From the NCBI GenBank assembly GCA_016928855.1, contig JAFGKA010000207.1:1-59245 (forward strand): 59,245 nucleotides of DNA, written 5' to 3'. The notes beneath the pieces were generated by a model. It was not told the DNA's origin, ran no database searches, and was given only the letters and a program-made list of their open reading frames with translations. The DNA comes from Phycisphaerae bacterium. GTDB lineage: Bacteria > Planctomycetota > Phycisphaerae > UBA1845 > PWPN01. The translations under genes and the position numbers were made by a program. Positions 19,593 through 26,789 of this stretch are shown piece after piece; within the stretch, counting starts at the first letter, position 1, and each line of letters begins with the position of its first letter.

Positions 19593-19994
19593 TTACATTT
19601 GGCGCTCGCCTTGTTCGGCCGGCTGGGTCGGGCGTTGTCGTCGAGCTTCAAGCGAATCGGCTGTTTGGAGGCTGTTTTCGGCCGCCTGCTGCCGCAGAGC
19701 ATACCGCTCCTGGCTGATCCGCATCGCATGCTCCCGGAGCTGCGTGCCGAAGATTCGTTCGATGAACAGGATGGTCTCGAAGGCCGAGACGTAGATCTCA
19801 TTGAACAGCCGCTGAAAGCGCCAGCGTGCGCCCTGGCGGGTCATTCTGAAGGCTTCGTGGATGTGTTCTCCATAGGTTCCCCGCAGCACGAGATGGCTTG
19901 GCTGGCCGGGCTTGAACTCAACGGACAGATCCTTCGATTCAAGCAACCGCTTCAAGGTCTCCAGGAACGTCTTGTCTTTCTCTGTCAGTTTCAC
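19593..19994 (-). CDS. Hypothetical charged protein
   Basis: 133 residues starting with GTG at 19994 (M/VKLTEKDKTFLETLKRLLES). Rich in charged and aromatic residues; the middle (FRMTRQGARWRFQRLFNEIYVSAFETILFIERIFG) is amphipathic-helical. No family recognised. Its first 56 bp overlap the end of the zinc-ribbon gene at 19939-20703 in another frame, so the two are probably one transcription unit with the small zinc-ribbon gene at 20907. Confidence 0.5.
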   Translation of the reverse strand: MKLTEKDKTFLETLKRLLESKDLSVEFKPGQPSHLVLRGTYGEHIHEAFRMTRQGARWRFQRLFNEIYVSAFETILFIERIFGTQLREHAMRISQERYALRQQAAENSLQTADSLEARRQRPTQPAEQGERQM

Positions 19995-20703
19995 GTTGCA
20001 TCACCATGATCTCCCGGCCGTCCTGCCAGATCTCCACAAGACCGGCCTGGGCCAGGAACAGAATCGCGATAAAGCGCCAGATGAGGTCCTTCCTGGCGTT
20101 GTCACCAAGCGGTGGTATCTGGCGGAGGCTAACCGGAAATGGCTGTAAATGGGCTTGTATGTGGCTCTGATAGCGCGACAGGTCGAATCGTTCGGACTCG
20201 GGTGCCCAGACCTGCGTTTCGGTCTGGCAGGCAAGAGTGTTCAATGCCTGCATCAAATCCGCTGCACCGGCTATGTCCACGGCCGGCACGTCGGCCAGGC
20301 CGGATCGGCTCCCGGCCAGTAGCTGCCTGACGCGTTCACGCAGCTCGTGCCGGCGCTGGCGCGACTCGGTCATCTTCTGCCGGAAGTAGTCCGTGTCGAA
20401 GACCAGGCCGTCAAAGAGGAATCGTGATTGGATGTCCGCTCCGCACGTGCAGCAGCGATACCGGCGGATCGCCGGCTGGGGCTTGCCGCCGCACGCGCAT
20501 CGCTGGAACGTAACGGTGGGATCGCATTCGCGACCACAGGCCGAGCATCTTGCCCGGCTCTCGGCAATCATGGCCAGGCCGCCCTCACAGTGTGGGCACG
20601 CATGGCCGGAAAGCACGACCCGGTAGAAGTACGCCCGCGCCGCCTCTTTGAGTCTTCCGACTGCCTCGGTCAGCGCGAACGCGTATTCAATGATGCTTTC
20701 CAT
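19939..20703 (-). CDS. Multi-zinc-ribbon protein
   Basis: 254 residues. The N-terminal half carries four Cys pairs: CPHC (about 36-39), CSACG (about 53), CACGG (about 69) and CCTCG (about 84), making two zinc ribbons. A helical, Arg/Glu-rich middle (KMTESRQRRHELRERV) follows and the C-terminal part (DLIWRFIAILFLAQAGLVEIWQDG) resembles a small winged-helix fold. No named family. It starts 6 bp after the upstream zinc-ribbon gene and overlaps the next gene, so three genes are read as one unit from the TATA-like promoter at 20941. Likely nucleic-acid binding. Confidence 0.55.
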   Translation of the reverse strand: MESIIEYAFALTEAVGRLKEAARAYFYRVVLSGHACPHCEGGLAMIAESRARCSACGRECDPTVTFQRCACGGKPQPAIRRYRCCTCGADIQSRFLFDGLVFDTDYFRQKMTESRQRRHELRERVRQLLAGSRSGLADVPAVDIAGAADLMQALNTLACQTETQVWAPESERFDLSRYQSHIQAHLQPFPVSLRQIPPLGDNARKDLIWRFIAILFLAQAGLVEIWQDGREIMVMQRETDRERQDVPGDLEAVA

Positions 20704-20709
20704 TCTGGC

Positions 20710-20907
20710 TCAGCCTTGGGTAACCGGCTCCAAGGCTGAGCAGAGCTCGGGTTCCGCAGCTTTCTGATGCCGGGGCGTGAACTTCCGCCCGCAATCCTTG
20801 CACTTACGCAGCTTGCGGACGCCGAGTTGTTTCGTCCTGCGAACGCCCTTGCTGACAGATCGGGTCGATCCGCAGTGGATGCACGCCGGTGGCCTTCCTG
20901 GTCCCAT
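20710..20907 (-). CDS. Small zinc-ribbon protein (IS1-InsA-like or archaeal type)
   Basis: 65 residues. CIHCGSTRSVSKG-(11)-VRKLRKCKDCGRKFTP is a classic zinc ribbon with two CxxC pairs, as in InsA-type and many archaeal DNA-binding proteins. The ATG at 20907 is preceded by GTGAGGTGATATC. A TATA-like box (GCTTTATATAC) lies 34-43 bp upstream. It is the first gene of a three-gene unit reading away from the origin-like region. Nothing else of a transposase is present, so a regulator is more likely than an insertion sequence remnant. Confidence 0.6.
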   Translation of the reverse strand: MGPGRPPACIHCGSTRSVSKGVRRTKQLGVRKLRKCKDCGRKFTPRHQKAAEPELCSALEPVTQG

Positions 20908-20940
20908 GATATCACCTCACGGGCCACACAAGAGGCCTGT

Positions 20941-20957
20941 GTATATAAAGCTTGCGA
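20941..20957 (-). promoter_or_regulatory. BRE/TATA-like promoter of the zinc-ribbon unit
   Basis: On the minus strand CGCAAG-CTTTATATAC: a TATA box preceded by a purine-rich BRE-like block. It lies about 35 bp before the ATG at 20907. The same signal type recurs at 21303, 26752, 31735 and 31804. Confidence 0.55.
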
Positions 20958-21011
20958 TTCTGCGGACGGGAACTGAATAGATCAGCGGTGTGTTGATAGG
21001 CGCGCCAGCAC

Positions 21012-21041
21012 GCCGCCAGTGACAGTAAATTTCCGATGGAA
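21012..21041 (+). repeat. ORB-like repeat 1
   Basis: Core TTCCGATGGAA at 21031-21041. Upstream of the core, 21012-21030 matches the flank of repeat 2 at nearly all positions (AGTGAxAGTAAA conserved). The core is one or two bases from the archaeal mini-ORB core TTCCAGTGGAA. Confidence 0.6.
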
Positions 21042-21115
21042 CTCACTCCCCAGGAAAGAAGACGTGTCCTTGCTCGGCCCAATCGCCCACGTTCCGGTGC
21101 GTGGTTTCTCCCGAA

Positions 21116-21182
21116 CCCTCTTCCTTCTCTCTTCTTCTCTTCTATCTATACTATCTACATCTACACTATCTATTTCTTTTCA
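21116..21182. other. Pyrimidine/AT-rich tract, DUE candidate
   Basis: About 67 bp made almost only of C, T and A on the plus strand (CTTC, TCTATCTA and CTATC repeats), with far lower GC than the rest of the window. It lies between the inverted ORB-like repeats and would be the easiest place to melt. Confidence 0.5.
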
Positions 21183-21267
21183 ATATGGAAGCATAATGGG
21201 TCGGAAAGCGATTACCACGCGGCAGTGGTAACGGAATGAACACATCTCCGCAAACGCCAAACGAGGT

Positions 21268-21298
21268 TTCCATCGGAAGTTTACTCTCACTGACGCCA
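21268..21298 (-). repeat. ORB-like repeat 2 (inverted)
   Basis: Core TTCCATCGGAA at 21268-21278, the reverse complement of repeat 1. The flank to 21298 reads as the complement of the flank of repeat 1, giving about 25 of 30 matching bases. Confidence 0.6.
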
Positions 21299-21303
21299 CC
21301 TCG

Positions 21304-21321
21304 CACCGAAACCTTTATATA
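21304..21321 (+). promoter_or_regulatory. BRE/TATA-like promoter of the Orc1/Cdc6 gene
   Basis: CACCGAAAC-CTTTATATA: TATA box at 21313-21321 with CGAAAC immediately upstream, the archaeal BRE pattern. A start about 25 bp downstream would give a leader of roughly 10-15 nt before the ATG at 21353, common for archaeal genes. No -35/-10 pair is evident. Confidence 0.6.
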
Positions 21322-21347
21322 GGTGCGTCACGGATACCTGTGTAGAT

Positions 21348-21358
21348 TTCCGATGGAA
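21348..21358 (+). repeat. ORB-like repeat 3 over the orc1/cdc6 start
   Basis: TTCCGATGGAA overlaps the ATG at 21353-21355. Binding of the initiator here would block its own transcription or translation start, a simple autoregulation. Confidence 0.5.
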
Positions 21359-22624
21359 GCATCAATTATACGTGGCAACCTGCGTGACAGGATTCAGAAC
21401 AAGCTGGCTTGCTCTGTTATCCGCGACCGGCGATTTCTCGATGATGAGCAGCTTCTTCGCTCTGAACAGCTGGCGGTCCTGGAAGAGATCTTCAATGCCA
21501 ACGTCCGCGACGCCGAGATCTCCGAGATCAGCGATCACTTCGCGCCCATCCTGAGAAACGACCATCCCTATCATCTGGCCCTGTGGGGAAAGACCGGCAC
21601 GGGCAAGACGCTCACCGTGCGCTTCTTCCTGAACCTGCTGGCCGAGATGTGCAGCGAACAGGCCATCCCGATGAGGGAGGTCCACCTCGATTTGTCGACG
21701 CCGCGTCCGTGCTTCCGGGCCCTCAATGATCTGGCCTGCCTGCTCAATGCCAGCAAGCGCTACAAGAAGGGCATCTCCCTGGAGGAACTCATGCTCCGCA
21801 TCGAGGAGAGCCTCGCCGACTACAAGGGCTACCTGGTTTTGTTCGTTGACGAAGTGGACAACATCCGCAGGGACAAGGACACATTCATGAGCTTCCTGGT
21901 ACGGCGACTGCCGCAGGCCGTTCCGAGCAAGCTCATTCTCGTGTTCGCATCCAACCGGTTGACCTGGCCGGACAACCTGGACCCGCGAGTCAAATCATTC
22001 TTGCGGCTCAACGAGCTGATCTTCAAGCCGTACGATGCGGTCGATCTGCAGAAGATCCTGGACATCCGCGTCCGCAAGGCGATCAATCCGGAGGCCGTCA
22101 AGCCGGGTGTCATCGAGAAGATTGCCGCATTGGCCAGCCGTGACCATGGTGATGCCCGTCAGGCCGTGACCCTGCTGGCACGCAGCGCCTGCTTGGCAGA
22201 AAAGACCGGGCAATCCATCACCCTGGACCTGGTCGACCGCGCCGCCTCCGAGATCGAACAGGACAAGTACGTCACCATGATCCGCACCGCCCCGGTCCAG
22301 TTGCAGCTGGCCATGGCGGCAGTGATCCAGGCCGCCCGAGCCCATCGCGGTTCGGCGCTGAATTCGAACGCCAGCTACGATGCGTATCAGCATCTGGCGG
22401 CAATGGCGAAGATCCGGGCGCTCACTCGAAGGGCGTTCGGTGACCTTCTGAACGAGTTGGACATGTACTGCTTTCTGCGTGCCCACGTCTTCTCGCGTGG
22501 GCGATATGGCCGTAACCGCGAAATCAGCCTGGACCTGCCTGCCGAAACATTGAAGGCGATCGAAAGCGCGATCCTGCTGAACCTCGGCCTGGGCAGATCA
22601 ACACAGCGAACGCTGTCATTCTGA
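21353..22624 (+). CDS. orc1/cdc6: Orc1/Cdc6-type replication initiator (AAA+ with winged helix)
   Basis: 423 residues from the ATG at 21353; a GTG 30 bp earlier is in frame but lies between TATA box and ATG. Walker A GKTGTGKT (79-86), Walker B LFVDEVDN (163-170), sensor 1 FASN (198-201), the Orc1 insertion-type motif LDPRVKSFL (209-217) followed by FKPYDAVDLQKILDIR, sensor 2 HGDARQAV (265-272), and a C-terminal winged helix (about 309-400) whose wing SRGRYGRNREISL matches archaeal Cdc6/Orc1. Length and domain order fit archaeal Orc1/Cdc6 fully. DnaA features are absent. In a bacterial setting it would initiate at the adjacent ORB-like repeats. Plasmid or virus origin from Archaea is the simple explanation. 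Confidence 0.85.
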   Translation: MEASIIRGNLRDRIQNKLACSVIRDRRFLDDEQLLRSEQLAVLEEIFNANVRDAEISEISDHFAPILRNDHPYHLALWGKTGTGKTLTVRFFLNLLAEMCSEQAIPMREVHLDLSTPRPCFRALNDLACLLNASKRYKKGISLEELMLRIEESLADYKGYLVLFVDEVDNIRRDKDTFMSFLVRRLPQAVPSKLILVFASNRLTWPDNLDPRVKSFLRLNELIFKPYDAVDLQKILDIRVRKAINPEAVKPGVIEKIAALASRDHGDARQAVTLLARSACLAEKTGQSITLDLVDRAASEIEQDKYVTMIRTAPVQLQLAMAAVIQAARAHRGSALNSNASYDAYQHLAAMAKIRALTRRAFGDLLNELDMYCFLRAHVFSRGRYGRNREISLDLPAETLKAIESAILLNLGLGRSTQRTLSF

Positions 22625-22700
22625 TACGTCCACCCCGGGGCGTAACCAGCGAACGGGGTCCGACAGCAACCTGCTCGTTAATGCATGCAGATTTGCACTG

Positions 22701-22949
22701 CTACGGACACCCCGCCGCCGGCGGCCGGCTCGGCCCGTTGAAGCAGGCGGTGAAGATACTGAAGTCGGCCAAGTCGACGTCCCCGTCGGCGTCGAAATCG
22801 GCGTCGGCGAGGTTGTAGCGAATGTCGACCTTCTTGCTGCCATCGGTTCGCTGGCTGGCGGTGACGTTCGTGACCGGCGGCGACAAATTGGCCCAGGTCG
22901 CGCCGGTGATAGCCAGAACCACGCAGATGCTCATGAATCGCGTAACCAT
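22701..22949 (-). CDS. Small secreted dockerin-like protein
   Basis: 82 residues: signal peptide (MSICVVLAITGATWA within the first 20), a short linker (PPVTNVTASQRTDGSKKVDI) that resembles the start of an FGE/SUMF or Ig-like domain, and one dockerin-like module DADGDVDLADFSIFTACFNG ending in GPSRPP. It looks like a gene shortened to its signal peptide and tail. Convergent with Orc1/Cdc6, 76 bp away, and of typical planctomycete type, unlike the neighbours on its left. Confidence 0.6.
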   Translation of the reverse strand: MVTRFMSICVVLAITGATWANLSPPVTNVTASQRTDGSKKVDIRYNLADADFDADGDVDLADFSIFTACFNGPSRPPAAGCP

Positions 22950-23018
22950 CGAATCACCATCTCGTGCCTTATGCCCCCGTTCCTCCCTCTACCACTGCCA
23001 ACTGGCCGTTGTCACTGC

Positions 23019-25553
23019 CTAATCTCCCCCCGTCCCCGCCGCACAACGAAATCCGATGCTGTTCGTGTGGTTGGCCGGCCCCGTGTAGCCGCTACGATCC
23101 GCCACCCGGCTATAGCTGGCATTGCTGCCCCAACAGCCGCCGCGAAGAACACGGTAGGTCTGCGCCGTCGTCGGCCCGCGGGGGTTGTTGTACGGGCTGC
23201 TGCTGTAATAGCTGCTCAAGTACCAGTCATTGCACCACTCCCACACGTTGCCCGCCATGTCGTGCAGGCCGTAGTTGTTCGGCGCGAAGTAGTCCACCGG
23301 GTTGGTGTAGGGCAGGCCGCCCATCTGGAACGTCGGGTGATAGGTAAGGCTCGTGTACGGGCTGGTATCGTACAACGGATAACAACTTCCACACGCCCAG
23401 TAGTTCGCATGGTCATGGTTGATCGTGCTGCCCCAGGGAAAGCGACGCCCGCCCACGCTGCCCCGTGCCGCCTTCTCCCACTCTGCCTCCGTCGGCAGCC
23501 GGTAGCCGTTAGCATCCCAATTCAGATACGGCGTGGACTGACCCGTCTTGTACACCGTCGTCAATTCCGAGTTAGTATAGTAGCACCACGTACGCCCATC
23601 CCTCTGTGATCGCGCGTTACACCATTTCACACAGTCATACCAACTGACCGTCTCGACAGGATGGTTGGCCGCCTTGCCCGCACCGGCCACCAGATCCGAA
23701 TACCCGTTTGCCGTTGCCCAGGTTCTGACTTCGTCCCAATAGCTCTTGGTGACCTCGGTCGTGTCCATGTAGAACGCATCGACGTAGACCGCGTGCACCG
23801 GCGCATCTGACAACCCATCAAGGGCGTCGCCCATCTGGAACTCGCCTGCGGGGACCAGAACCATGCCGGGCGGAACGGGGTTCGGATCGCACGCCGGCGC
23901 CCGGTTCGGCCCGTTGAAGCACGCCGCGAACGTACTGAAATCGGTCAGGTCCACATCCCCGTCGCCGTCGAGATCGGTATCGGCCGTGCAGCCACCGGCC
24001 GGCGCCCGGTTCGGGCCATTGAAACACGCGGCAAAGAGACTGAAGTCCGCCAGATCCACATCGCCGTCCTCGTCGAAATCGGTGGCGGCGGCGCGCAGCG
24101 TTGGCGCGAACACCGTTGCATGATCGACAACCGCCCAGACGTAGTTATCGAGCGTGTTGACACCGAAGTGGCCTAGAACGCCGTCAGGAACGGTATCCAG
24201 GAATCTCGCTGGCGTCCCGGTGGTGTTGCCGGCTACTGCAAGTGACCATTCTTCCGCAGTTGTATTATAGAAATACAGGTCCATCAGTACTTCTTGCCAA
24301 GACTGAATGAGGCTGTCGTCATACTCAAACTTCAGAATCAGGAGGAAATCGCCATCAGGCAGATCAGTGGCAACCTGGATCTGCGTTCCCCCAAACGTCG
24401 CAAAAGTGTTCGTGTCGGGGGCCTGGAACGCATTGCTACGGGAAGCTCGAACGCTTCCCTGATTCGGTGAGGTGTTTTCGAAGATGAAACCTGAATCATC
24501 ATCAGGTTCAGTCGGCTCCGATAAAGACTCCTGTATGCTGGCGCCGGCCTCGACATCTGTTGGCGGAACATAACTCAGGACAGGCGGATAATGGTAGCCG
24601 ATATCCACGGTACCCGTATCAGCAATCCCATCTATTCTCGTAGTCAAGCCTTCAATATGAGTCCCGGATACGGAAACTGATCCGGCATCAACGGCGGGAC
24701 TGTCGACCGCTTGCCCCGATGCAATCTGGCTGAGATAATAGTCGCCAAGCGGACCACTGGTGAATTCGGGGGCAGCATAGACCGTACCCGGCCCAAGGGT
24801 TCCAGCTAGAACAAGATCATTGCCGTTTTCAAACATCAGATTGTTGTCGTAATCACGAGGCGCATTCTCCCCTCCCCATCCGGTAGCATAGCTCCCTACA
24901 ATTGCGTCGCCGTTGCTACAAAACACGTTCTCGCGAACCATGAGAGTGTTAACGTCTTCAAAGAAGGCGAGATCCCAAAATGCAGAACCCCATGACATAA
25001 ACAGATTATTCGATATTATGGCCGAATTGAAGGCTTCCGTTCTCATGAGGATTACGGCATATCCAGTATTGGGTCCTATTAATATGTTGTTACTGAGTTC
25101 AAAATCCTGGATCTTCGCGAGGTAGATAAGCCAGTCAACTCCAACCTGGTTATCCTTTAGAACACAGTCGTACAATGCGAAGCGACCTTCCCGGTCCTCT
25201 AGATCTATGGCCCGGCCCACGCAACCAGTTACTGTGAATCCGGAAACAGTGATATTCCCTCCGCCTCCACCCATGATGGCTGTTCCGCTGCCGCTCCCAT
25301 CCAATGTGGTCGCAATAGGTCCGGTGCTACTACGAATGGTCAAGGTCCAGTTAGGCAGTTGCAGAGTCTCAGTGTACAGGCCTGGACCAACGACGATTGT
25401 ATCACCGTCGAGTGACGCATTAATCGCGGTCTGAATACTCGTGTAGGGGGCTCCAGACTTGCCGACCTCCAGCGTCGCAGCTTCTGTACTCAAACAAATG
25501 CTGAAGATAGACATCGCAAAGGCACAGGCCGGTTTGACCCTGTGGTACGTCAT
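23019..25553 (-). CDS. Secreted beta-helix / dockerin-like / sulfatase-modifying-factor fold protein
   Basis: 844 residues from the ATG at 25553 (AGGAGTGATGAG before it). Signal peptide MTYHRVKPACAFAMSIFSIC; right-handed parallel beta-helix (about 30-330; GAPYTSIQTAINASLDGDTI, NNLFMSWGS); a beta domain; two dockerin-like modules with CFNGPNRAP (about 515-570); then an FGE/SUMF1-type domain (MVLVPAGEFQMGD, DTTEVTKSYWDEV, YRLPTEAEWEKAARG, MAGNVWEWCNDWY, RVLRGGCWGSN, GFRCAAGTGGD). The copper/active-site cysteines of true formylglycine-generating enzymes are not obvious, so this is probably a ligand-binding variant. The C-terminal WGSNASYSR region is where diversity-generating retroelement targets vary, but no reverse transcriptase is seen here. 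Confidence 0.8.
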   Translation of the reverse strand: MTYHRVKPACAFAMSIFSICLSTEAATLEVGKSGAPYTSIQTAINASLDGDTIVVGPGLYTETLQLPNWTLTIRSSTGPIATTLDGSGSGTAIMGGGGGNITVSGFTVTGCVGRAIDLEDREGRFALYDCVLKDNQVGVDWLIYLAKIQDFELSNNILIGPNTGYAVILMRTEAFNSAIISNNLFMSWGSAFWDLAFFEDVNTLMVRENVFCSNGDAIVGSYATGWGGENAPRDYDNNLMFENGNDLVLAGTLGPGTVYAAPEFTSGPLGDYYLSQIASGQAVDSPAVDAGSVSVSGTHIEGLTTRIDGIADTGTVDIGYHYPPVLSYVPPTDVEAGASIQESLSEPTEPDDDSGFIFENTSPNQGSVRASRSNAFQAPDTNTFATFGGTQIQVATDLPDGDFLLILKFEYDDSLIQSWQEVLMDLYFYNTTAEEWSLAVAGNTTGTPARFLDTVPDGVLGHFGVNTLDNYVWAVVDHATVFAPTLRAAATDFDEDGDVDLADFSLFAACFNGPNRAPAGGCTADTDLDGDGDVDLTDFSTFAACFNGPNRAPACDPNPVPPGMVLVPAGEFQMGDALDGLSDAPVHAVYVDAFYMDTTEVTKSYWDEVRTWATANGYSDLVAGAGKAANHPVETVSWYDCVKWCNARSQRDGRTWCYYTNSELTTVYKTGQSTPYLNWDANGYRLPTEAEWEKAARGSVGGRRFPWGSTINHDHANYWACGSCYPLYDTSPYTSLTYHPTFQMGGLPYTNPVDYFAPNNYGLHDMAGNVWEWCNDWYLSSYYSSSPYNNPRGPTTAQTYRVLRGGCWGSNASYSRVADRSGYTGPANHTNSIGFRCAAGTGGD

Positions 25554-25840
25554 CTCATCACTCCTCATGAAGCCTACATGTCGAATGTGCGAGCCAGTGG
25601 AAAATAACTCTTCAACGTGATGCCCTAAATGATCGACCAAGTCCACCATCGAGCCCGGCATTGCTTAACTGCGGCCAGATCATCGCTCCATTTCCCACTG
25701 TTCCACGCTCGGATTCGAGGCACAATTCCGCTATCATAACGCGAGCAGGAACCGGCATCATCCTCCTTCTGAAGACAGCTTTCCGCCCGCATCTCCTGAC
25801 AGCCGCAACATCCATATAGAACGGATTCCGTGAGGAGCTC
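25554..25840. other. Intergenic stretch, nothing recognised
   Basis: About 290 bp upstream of the beta-helix gene, containing its Shine-Dalgarno and presumably its promoter. No coding frame or clear repeat. Confidence 0.4.
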
Positions 25841-25996
25841 ATGGCCCTCGCAAACCCCTTCCCTCATGGCGATTTCGCCAACCTTCTGGACACCCTCCTA
25901 CCGACTTCTTCCTGGCGTTCGCATTCCTCACCGACATCGTCCACGAGGCGTACAGCCGACGTTTCACCTGCAACGGGTTGCGGGACCGGCCGCGGT
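25841..25996 (+). pseudogene. Frameshifted copy of the membrane/coiled-coil gene at 26790
   Basis: From the ATG at 25841 the frame reads MALANPFPHGDFANLLDTLLP; after one missing base near 25900 the other frame continues DFFLAFAFLTDIVHEAYSRRF and ends at a TAG near 25996. The product at 26790 begins MAHFPWLGGFGAFEWFDSFLP then DFLLAFAFFTSVVYAVLSRRF, so the two are clearly related. Everything after the first membrane segment is lost. It sits against the end of a truncated signal-peptide ORF on the other strand, marking an old junction. Confidence 0.7.
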
Positions 25997-26056
25997 AGCC
26001 GCCAGCGCCGTAAGGATCGTCCATGCCCAAAGACCGGAAAGGATCTTCATCCGCAT
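25964..26056 (-). CDS. Truncated secreted-protein N-terminus
   Basis: 30 residues (MRMKILSGLWAWTILTALAA...) with a good signal-peptide pattern and the site ACAGGAGGCATGTG before the ATG. The stop comes at once after the cleavage region, where sequence related to the 26790 gene begins on the opposite strand. Probably the leftover start of a host-type secreted gene cut by insertion; not a functional protein by itself. Confidence 0.4.
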   Translation of the reverse strand: MRMKILSGLWAWTILTALAATAAGPATRCR

Positions 26057-26145
26057 CACATGCCTCCTGTTCATTCCGCCGACCAGCCAAGCCGGCCGGG
26101 CCAGAACCGTTCCATTCGAGATGTGCGAGCCAACAGCAACTTTCC

Positions 26146-26208
26146 GTGTGCCACCGCCGTGTCGGCAGTGTCTGCAAAGACCTCACTGCTCGCGGAGCAG
26201 TGGCACAC
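26146..26208. repeat. MITE-like hairpin repeat
   Basis: 63 bp with perfect 9 bp terminal inverted repeats GTGTGCCAC/GTGGCACAC and an inner hairpin around CTGCTCGCGGAGCAG. Short hairpins with such ends are often dispersed in planctomycete genomes, as I recall; no second copy is seen in this window. Confidence 0.5.
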
Positions 26209-26412
26209 GAAGCCATCGGCAAACAGGTCAGAAGGGCGCTTCATACCCGCATTCCTCAACCACGGCAGCGCCGGCGGCGCCATCCTGGCATAATACCGAG
26301 TTGGGACGTCGCTTTCAAGCCCCGCTCTATCTTGCTCCGCCGTCCCGGCGGGCGACCATTCCGGCCGCGAGCGGCCCGGGAAGCCGCCAGGCCACCTTGA
26401 CTGGCATCCCCA

Positions 26413-26649
26413 TCAGACGTCCTTCGGTTTGTGCTGCGTTCGGCGGAAGCGCTTCCACGACCGGCGGGCTTTCTTATCCGACGAATTGTGGGTCTCCTGG
26501 CCGTGCGGGAAACAGCGGCTGCAGCCCATCTCGTTCCCGTGGATGAGGCGCGCCACCGTCACGTTGCTGATAGTCAGGGGGATGTCGATGAAGCCGTTCT
26601 CGTCCCGGCCGAACGCCTTTCGCAGATCGCTCCTGGCGCGTTTGCCCAT
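26413..26649 (-). CDS. Small basic protein with CxxC...H motif
   Basis: 78 residues from ATG 26649 (GGAGCAAGGACG before it). MGKRARSDLRKAFGRDENGF starts a basic N-terminus; GCSRCFPHGQETHNSSDKK has a CxxCxxxHxxxxH pattern that could bind one zinc; the tail SWKRFRRTQHKPKDV is strongly basic. A nucleic-acid-binding protein is plausible. It is divergent from the membrane gene at 26790, whose TATA-like promoter lies between the two. Confidence 0.5.
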   Translation of the reverse strand: MGKRARSDLRKAFGRDENGFIDIPLTISNVTVARLIHGNEMGCSRCFPHGQETHNSSDKKARRSWKRFRRTQHKPKDV

Positions 26650-26751
26650 CGTCCTTGCTCCCGTCAGCCGTGCGGACCGAGCAGGCGTATGCCTGCCAGA
26701 ATCGGGAGAACGCCGAGCCAATGGGAATAGCCTACCACCTCTGCTGCCCAC

Positions 26752-26766
26752 CGTAACCTTTATAAA
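26752..26766 (+). promoter_or_regulatory. BRE/TATA-like promoter, leaderless start
   Basis: CGTAAC-CTTTATAAA at 26752-26766. Initiation about 25 bp beyond would fall at about 26788, right at the ATG of 26790; there is no Shine-Dalgarno before that ATG, so the gene looks leaderless. Confidence 0.6.
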
Positions 26767-26789
26767 CTCCGGGCCCCGCACAGCCATGC

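Larger units (their letters stand above)
21012..21358. other. Origin-like region (archaeal-type oriC candidate)
   Basis: Directly upstream of the Orc1/Cdc6 gene. It has repeats 1 and 2 in inverted orientation at 21012-21041 and 21268-21298, a third at 21348-21358, a pyrimidine-rich AT-rich tract at 21116-21182 between the inverted pair (candidate unwinding element), and an inverted repeat TTACCAC/GTGGTAA at 21212-21231. Inverted ORBs flanking an AT-rich DUE next to orc1 is the layout of archaeal origins. No biochemical evidence is available. Confidence 0.55.

Noticed and set aside
20710..20907. Insertion sequence IS1 (InsA)
   Set aside because: Only the zinc-ribbon part resembles InsA; no InsB-type catalytic frame or terminal repeats are present.
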